A DNA stretch of 30,507 bases from a virus: the IMG/VR virus record IMGVR_UViG_3300017764_002534, positions 1 to 30,507 of that record, one strand, 5' to 3'. The notes beneath the pieces were generated by a model. The model worked only from the letters and a program-made list of their open reading frames with translations. It had not been told where the DNA came from and ran no database searches. Within the stretch, counting starts at the first letter, position 1; each line of letters opens with the position of its first letter. The translations under genes and the position numbers were made by a program. Shown here in pieces: positions 26,744 to 30,507 of the stretch.

Positions 26744-27864
26744 GTGCAAAAAATCAATTTCATCTTCCTAATATTGTTAGACATGGACTAGTAATGTGGT
26801 TGGACACACAATACGACAGTTCTATTCAACCATATTCCAAAGGAGAAGGGATTACTTGGATTGATCTGAGTAGTAACTTTGAGACAGAAGAAACAAATCC
26901 GAATGGTCTCCTGCGAACTGGAATAAAAACCGATGTATCGTACCCGGAAGGATCTGAAGGTGCATTCGGTCCCGGTTTTACTGGTGGTCAGATTGGTGGT
27001 CAGATCGACGGTCGTGCTTTGGGTGTTGACTTTACTGGTAGAGCAGGTGGACAGTTAACTTTACCAAAAAACGGTGAAGCGACCGCACTGGGTAATACCC
27101 GATATGGATCCTCTCCCTTCTTTTTAAATAACGGCAATCCGGTAAAATTTCCGGGCGATCTCGCATGGACCGTTGAACTTTGGTTTAACGCTGATGCAAT
27201 TGGACATAATCAAGGACTAATTTGTGGTTGTCCATATACTCCTCAACAGGGGCAACCGCAGACTCCTTTTGTTAATGTTGATACCCGAAGAGTTCAACCA
27301 TTAAACCAAGAAGATTCTTTTTTTAGTATTCGATATAAAAACAGAGGATACAACGATACTGTCTCCAATGTAATTAAAATTGGTTTTGGTAATGGTGAGG
27401 GTCTTGATGGAGATCCGGATTTCGCCAACAATCACCCTATTAAGTGGTATGAGACCGCCAATGATACACAGACTTCTGGACAGTGGACTCACTTAGTTGT
27501 TGTTAACGATCCAGATTTAGAGAGATGCTCAGGTGCAACAACAAGGGACGCTGGGATTAGGGTCTGGATAAATGGAGTATTGGATACTCCATCGTATCAA
27601 AAAAACTTTGCTTGCACCACAGATACGATCTCTCAGAGAAGTTTTTATAACTTAATGCAGTGGAGAATAGGTATGGCAGAAATAGAATCGTTCGGCGCAG
27701 GCGATAATGAAGAACCAATTGGAGAAATATCAAATAGATTTTGGACTGGCGAAATAGGTTGTGTCCGTGCCTACAACTTTGCTTTTGAACAAATAGAGGT
27801 CGATCAAAACTTTAGAGAAACCAGTTATAGATTTGGGCAACGACGGACGATTGGTTTAGCATAA
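26740..27864 (+). CDS. LamG/concanavalin-like lectin-domain virion protein
   Basis: A 374-residue protein resembling phage structural proteins with a laminin-G/concanavalin-A-type lectin domain. The N-terminus NIVRHGLVMWLDTQYDSS, then GEGITWIDLSSN, matches the usual GLVLYLDA...W.DLS opening. WTVELWFNAD, QWTHLVVVND and IRVWINGVLD are the strands of a LamG sandwich, and WTGEIGCVRAYNFAFEQIEVDQNF closes it. It probably binds carbohydrate at the host surface or within the fibre. ATGA overlap with the upstream fibre. No signal peptide. Call is moderate to good. Confidence 0.82.
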   Translation: MSAKNQFHLPNIVRHGLVMWLDTQYDSSIQPYSKGEGITWIDLSSNFETEETNPNGLLRTGIKTDVSYPEGSEGAFGPGFTGGQIGGQIDGRALGVDFTGRAGGQLTLPKNGEATALGNTRYGSSPFFLNNGNPVKFPGDLAWTVELWFNADAIGHNQGLICGCPYTPQQGQPQTPFVNVDTRRVQPLNQEDSFFSIRYKNRGYNDTVSNVIKIGFGNGEGLDGDPDFANNHPIKWYETANDTQTSGQWTHLVVVNDPDLERCSGATTRDAGIRVWINGVLDTPSYQKNFACTTDTISQRSFYNLMQWRIGMAEIESFGAGDNEEPIGEISNRFWTGEIGCVRAYNFAFEQIEVDQNFRETSYRFGQRRTIGLA

Positions 27865-27867
27865 AAT

Positions 27868-27872
27868 AGGAG
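27868..27872 (+). promoter_or_regulatory. Ribosome-binding site deciding the TTG start of dUTPase
   Basis: AGGAG lies six bases before a TTG at 27879, and 21 bases before the first ATG (27894). The spacing, plus the first beta strand of dUTPase being encoded only from TTG onward, supports the TTG start. Confidence 0.7.
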
Positions 27873-27878
27873 ATTGAA

Positions 27879-28316
27879 TTGAATTTTTATAAAATGACTT
27901 CACAAGCAGTCGCACCAAAAAAGGCGACTGCTGGTTCCGCTTGTTATGATTTATATTCTTGCGTTGGTCCCAATGGACTGACTATCAACCCCGGAGCAAG
28001 AATGGCAATACCCACTGGTATTGTTTTAGAAATTCCTGAGCAACATGTTGTAAAGGTATTTGCAAGATCTGGGTTATCATATAAAAAAGGAATAACTTTG
28101 GCAAACTGCGTCGGGATTATCGATCACGACTACAGAGAAGAATTATATGTTTTGCTAAGAAACGATAGTTTAGAATCATATAAAATTGAACACGGAGATC
28201 GCATCGCACAAATGATGCTAGAAAAAGTTTTAAACTATGAACTACTTGAAATTGACGCAAGACCTGCTATACTAGAGACTCGGGATGGCGGCATGGGCAG
28301 CACCGGTAAAAAATGA
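27879..28316 (+). CDS. dut: dUTPase (deoxyuridine triphosphate nucleotidohydrolase)
   Basis: Trimeric-type dUTPase that hydrolyses dUTP to dUMP and PPi, limiting uracil in phage DNA and feeding dTMP synthesis. All five motifs are visible: AGSACYDLY (18-26), ARSGL (62-66), GIIDHDYREE (79-88, catalytic D82), GDRIAQ (106-111) and R135-D-GGMGSTG (to 143). Glu replaces the usual Gly after YR in motif 3. At 145 residues it has normal length. It starts at TTG 27879 after AGGAG. The 14-base gap from the lectin-domain gene marks the return to nucleotide metabolism and replication genes. Confidence 0.94.
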   Translation: MNFYKMTSQAVAPKKATAGSACYDLYSCVGPNGLTINPGARMAIPTGIVLEIPEQHVVKVFARSGLSYKKGITLANCVGIIDHDYREELYVLLRNDSLESYKIEHGDRIAQMMLEKVLNYELLEIDARPAILETRDGGMGSTGKK

Positions 28317-28325
28317 AAGGTATCA

Positions 28326-28727
28326 ATGACACGCGACGAACTACTAAAGTTTCATGAACAACTCTGCAATGAAGGCAGAGATCTAATGAATTTAAAGAAT
28401 AGAGATTATGCTGGCAATCATGGAACAGAACCATTTGCTAATTTTACCAGATGTGAGGCGATGGGAATATGTGACACCGAACAGGGGTTCATGGTTCGGA
28501 TCACCGACAAGATGAGTCGCCTATCATCCTTCCTCGACTCTGGTAAGATGCATGTCGAGGATGAAAGTTTCAAGGACACAGTTATTGATGTAATTAATTA
28601 CATGGTTCTTCTTGCTGCATATACAAAGGAGAAGGATATGCAACAGGAACCAACTAAACCAACTCCTCGACAATATCAAAATTGGTCAGATCAAACGAAC
28701 ACAGGTCTATATTGCAAGGATACCTAA
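28326..28727 (+). CDS. Small conserved phage protein, probable Nmad1/DUF1599 type
   Basis: A 133-residue protein with the pattern NRDYAGNHGTEPFANFTRCE, GICDTEQGFMVRITDKMSRL and DESFKDTVIDVINYMVLLAAY. I recognise this as a common phage family, which I associate with the nucleotide modification-associated domain 1 group (DUF1599). The helical layout with Glu/Asp clusters also recalls all-alpha NTP pyrophosphatases such as MazG. A role on nucleotides fits its place between dUTPase and DNA polymerase. AAAGG sits five bases before the ATG. The C-terminal 30 residues look disordered (Gln/Pro/Thr-rich). Function is not established. Confidence 0.75.
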   Translation: MTRDELLKFHEQLCNEGRDLMNLKNRDYAGNHGTEPFANFTRCEAMGICDTEQGFMVRITDKMSRLSSFLDSGKMHVEDESFKDTVIDVINYMVLLAAYTKEKDMQQEPTKPTPRQYQNWSDQTNTGLYCKDT

Positions 28728-28728
28728 T

Positions 28729-30507
28729 ATGGGTTTCTATACCAATGTTTCGCTGAGAGGGAACAAAGTTCTCTATCGCGGATTCCGAAAAGGTGAGCGG
28801 GTACAGGAGAGTGTGGACTATAATCCCACTCTCTTTGTCCCGTCCACAGAACCAACTAAATTTAAAACACTAGATGGTAATTGGGTCGAACCATTCCGTC
28901 CGGGGACAATCCGAGATTGTCGGGATTTCATCAAGCAGTACGAAGGCGTTTCTGGTTTTGAGATTTATGGCAACAGTGATTATGTTTATCAATTCATTGG
29001 TGATCTTTTCAAAGAGGAAGTTAACTACGATCCTTCTCTCGTTCGGATTGCTTACCTAGATATTGAGACAACATGTGAAAGAGGTTTTCCCGATGTCCAA
29101 AACCCAATTGAAGAAGTTACTGTTATTACCATTCGTGTGGATTCTGAGACTCATGTTTTTGCCCTTGGCGATTTTAGTATTGATGATCGGGATGCTCATA
29201 CTCATAGTTTTAGTAGCGAGTCAGATTTGCTTCGATCCTTCATCGAGGTCTGGAAGAAACTCGACCCCGACATCGTAACTGGGTGGAACGTCAAATTCTT
29301 TGACATCGCATATCTTTATTCTAGAATGCGTGAACTCCTTGGAGAGAAAGAAGCAAACAAACTTTCTCCGTGGGGATATGTTCGTGAACACACTGTCCGA
29401 ACCCTACATGGTGAGAAACTCGCCTTTGATTTGACAGGTGTTGCTACTCTAGATTATCTTGATCTGTATCAAACTTTTACTTACACAAATCAAGAATCTT
29501 ACAAATTAGATCACATTGCTTCGGTTGAACTTGGTGAGAGTAAGTTGTCATATGATGAATACGATAGCATCTCGGATTTCTACAAAAAGGACTTCTCGAA
29601 GTTTGTGCAATACAACTATCAAGATACGATCCTCATTGAGAAACTCGAAGGGAAGATGAAGTTAATTGAACTCGCTCTTGCATTAGCATACACCGCAAAA
29701 GTGAATCTTGTCGATGTCTTCTCTCAAGTTCGTACTTGGGACCAGATCATTTATCATCATCTACGATCTGAAGGAACTGTTATTCCCCTGAAGAAGCATG
29801 GTTCCAAGAGTGAACAATATGCTGGTGCATATGTAAAAGAACCAATTACAGGAATGCATGATTGGGTTCTGTCCTTTGACTTGAACAGTCTATACCCTCA
29901 CCTTATTATGCAGTATAACATTAGTCCAGAGACAAAGGTAGATTGTGGGACTAGCGAGTGGATCAACGTGGACAATATTCTTAAATTAGATGAGCGTTGT
30001 CATAAGCAACTAACACAAAGAAAAAACAAGGGAATGTCCATCGCGGCGAGTGGAACCTGTTACCGAAAAGATATTCAAGGATTCCTCCCTGCACTAATGG
30101 AAAAGATGTACAAAGAACGTAAGTTGTACAAGAAGAAGATGATTGACTGTCAGAAACGACAGCAGTTAGGTGAGTCTGGGTTGGAAAATGAAATTGCCAA
30201 GTACAATAACTTTCAGTTGGTTCGTAAGATTCAATTGAACTCTGCTTATGGTGCTATTGGTAATCAATGGTTCCGATACTACGATGTTGACCTAGCGACT
30301 TCAATCACACTTTCGGGGCAGTTGGCAATCAGGTGGATTGCCGACAAGTTGAATGAGTTTTTAAACAAGACAGTTGGTACTGAAGATTATGATTATGTTG
30401 TGGCATCTGATACAGATAGTGTCTATTTGCGTTGTGGGAATCTTGTGGATAAAGTATGTGGGGGTAAGTCCAAGTCGGAGGTGGTTACATTCCTCGACAA
30501 AGCAGCA
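28729..30507 (+). CDS. 43: DNA polymerase gp43 (family B), 3' end outside window
   Basis: Replicative family-B polymerase with 3'-5' proofreading. From ATG 28729 (AAGGA eight bases upstream) 593 codons are open to the window edge. Exonuclease motifs: YLDIET with D111 and E113 (T4: D112, E114) and GWNVKFFD with D192. Polymerase motifs: FDLNSLYPHLI with D384, IQLNSAYGAIGN, and ASDTDSVY with D561 and D563. The T4 enzyme has 898 residues; roughly 250-300 are missing here. The frame begins one base after the preceding stop. It is the expected replisome partner of 45, 44 and 62, but lies about 21.5 kb from regA instead of adjacent to it. Confidence 0.95.
   Translation, partial: MGFYTNVSLRGNKVLYRGFRKGERVQESVDYNPTLFVPSTEPTKFKTLDGNWVEPFRPGTIRDCRDFIKQYEGVSGFEIYGNSDYVYQFIGDLFKEEVNYDPSLVRIAYLDIETTCERGFPDVQNPIEEVTVITIRVDSETHVFALGDFSIDDRDAHTHSFSSESDLLRSFIEVWKKLDPDIVTGWNVKFFDIAYLYSRMRELLGEKEANKLSPWGYVREHTVRTLHGEKLAFDLTGVATLDYLDLYQTFTYTNQESYKLDHIASVELGESKLSYDEYDSISDFYKKDFSKFVQYNYQDTILIEKLEGKMKLIELALALAYTAKVNLVDVFSQVRTWDQIIYHHLRSEGTVIPLKKHGSKSEQYAGAYVKEPITGMHDWVLSFDLNSLYPHLIMQYNISPETKVDCGTSEWINVDNILKLDERCHKQLTQRKNKGMSIAASGTCYRKDIQGFLPALMEKMYKERKLYKKKMIDCQKRQQLGESGLENEIAKYNNFQLVRKIQLNSAYGAIGNQWFRYYDVDLATSITLSGQLAIRWIADKLNEFLNKTVGTEDYDYVVASDTDSVYLRCGNLVDKVCGGKSKSEVVTFLDKAA

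Noticed and set aside
28252-28273. TTGACG...TATACT promoter-like boxes inside the dUTPase gene
   Set aside because: The spacer is only 10 bases, far from the 16-18 needed for sigma-70.

Overview
The window comes from a tailed phage of the T4-like (myovirus) group, most like the marine members. It carries an ordered T4 replication core on the + strand: RNase H, sliding clamp gp45, clamp loader gp44 and gp62, translational repressor RegA, and the first 593 codons of DNA polymerase gp43. It also has collagen-like fibre genes, a dUTPase and a Dam-type methylase, with AT-rich codons throughout. No photosynthesis gene is present here, so the host (cyanobacterium or heterotroph) cannot be settled. 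Every supported gene is on the + strand. Genes are packed with almost no intergenic DNA, and most junctions are 4-base ATGA or GTGA overlaps. I saw no tRNA, CRISPR array, insertion sequence or convincing terminator, and no gene-free stretch above 300 bases.

Layout. (1) 1-3389: a 5'-truncated Dam-like methylase; a near-consensus sigma-70 promoter (801-829) whose predicted start point falls on the next ATG; a small conserved phage protein; a GalE-type UDP-sugar epimerase; and an unrecognised 367-residue lysine-rich protein. (2) 3390-7217: rnh, a tiny basic ORF, 45, 44, a mini SET-domain gene, 62 and regA. The SET gene sits between the two clamp-loader subunit genes and is coupled to both. (3) 7225-21236: about 14 kb of sugar-activation and glycosyltransferase genes. 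These are an APH-like kinase, a nucleotidyltransferase-HAD fusion, an SDR epimerase, a GT25-like gene, GT11 fucosyltransferase, a HAD phosphatase, a second nucleotidyltransferase, a cupin, three paralogues of an unclassified 'GQPR' family, a pyruvyltransferase-like gene, GT10 fucosyltransferase, a GT2/GT7C gene, a GT4 gene, a GT6 (ABO-type) gene, and a GT2 enzyme with a helical repeat region and a lysine-rich tail. (4) 21240-27864: virion fibre genes, two of them with Gly-Ala-Thr collagen-like tracts and a shared C-terminal domain, plus a LamG-like lectin-domain protein. (5) 27879-30507: dUTPase, a small phage protein of probable Nmad1 type, and gp43, cut by the window end.

How it may work together. 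In T4 the order 45-44-62-regA-43 is contiguous. Here regA and 43 are separated by about 21.5 kb of glycan and fibre genes. GalE can supply UDP-galactose, the kinase, nucleotidyltransferase and phosphatase genes can supply another activated sugar, and the transferases could build a branched fucosylated and galactosylated glycan. Co-location with threonine-rich collagen-like fibres suggests, as inference only, that the phage decorates its own fibres. The alternative is that it remodels the host surface. The most notable points are the combination of GT11, GT10 and GT6 in one phage operon (the fold families of H, Lewis and ABO blood-group transferases), the GQPR triplet, and the SET gene inside the clamp-loader operon.
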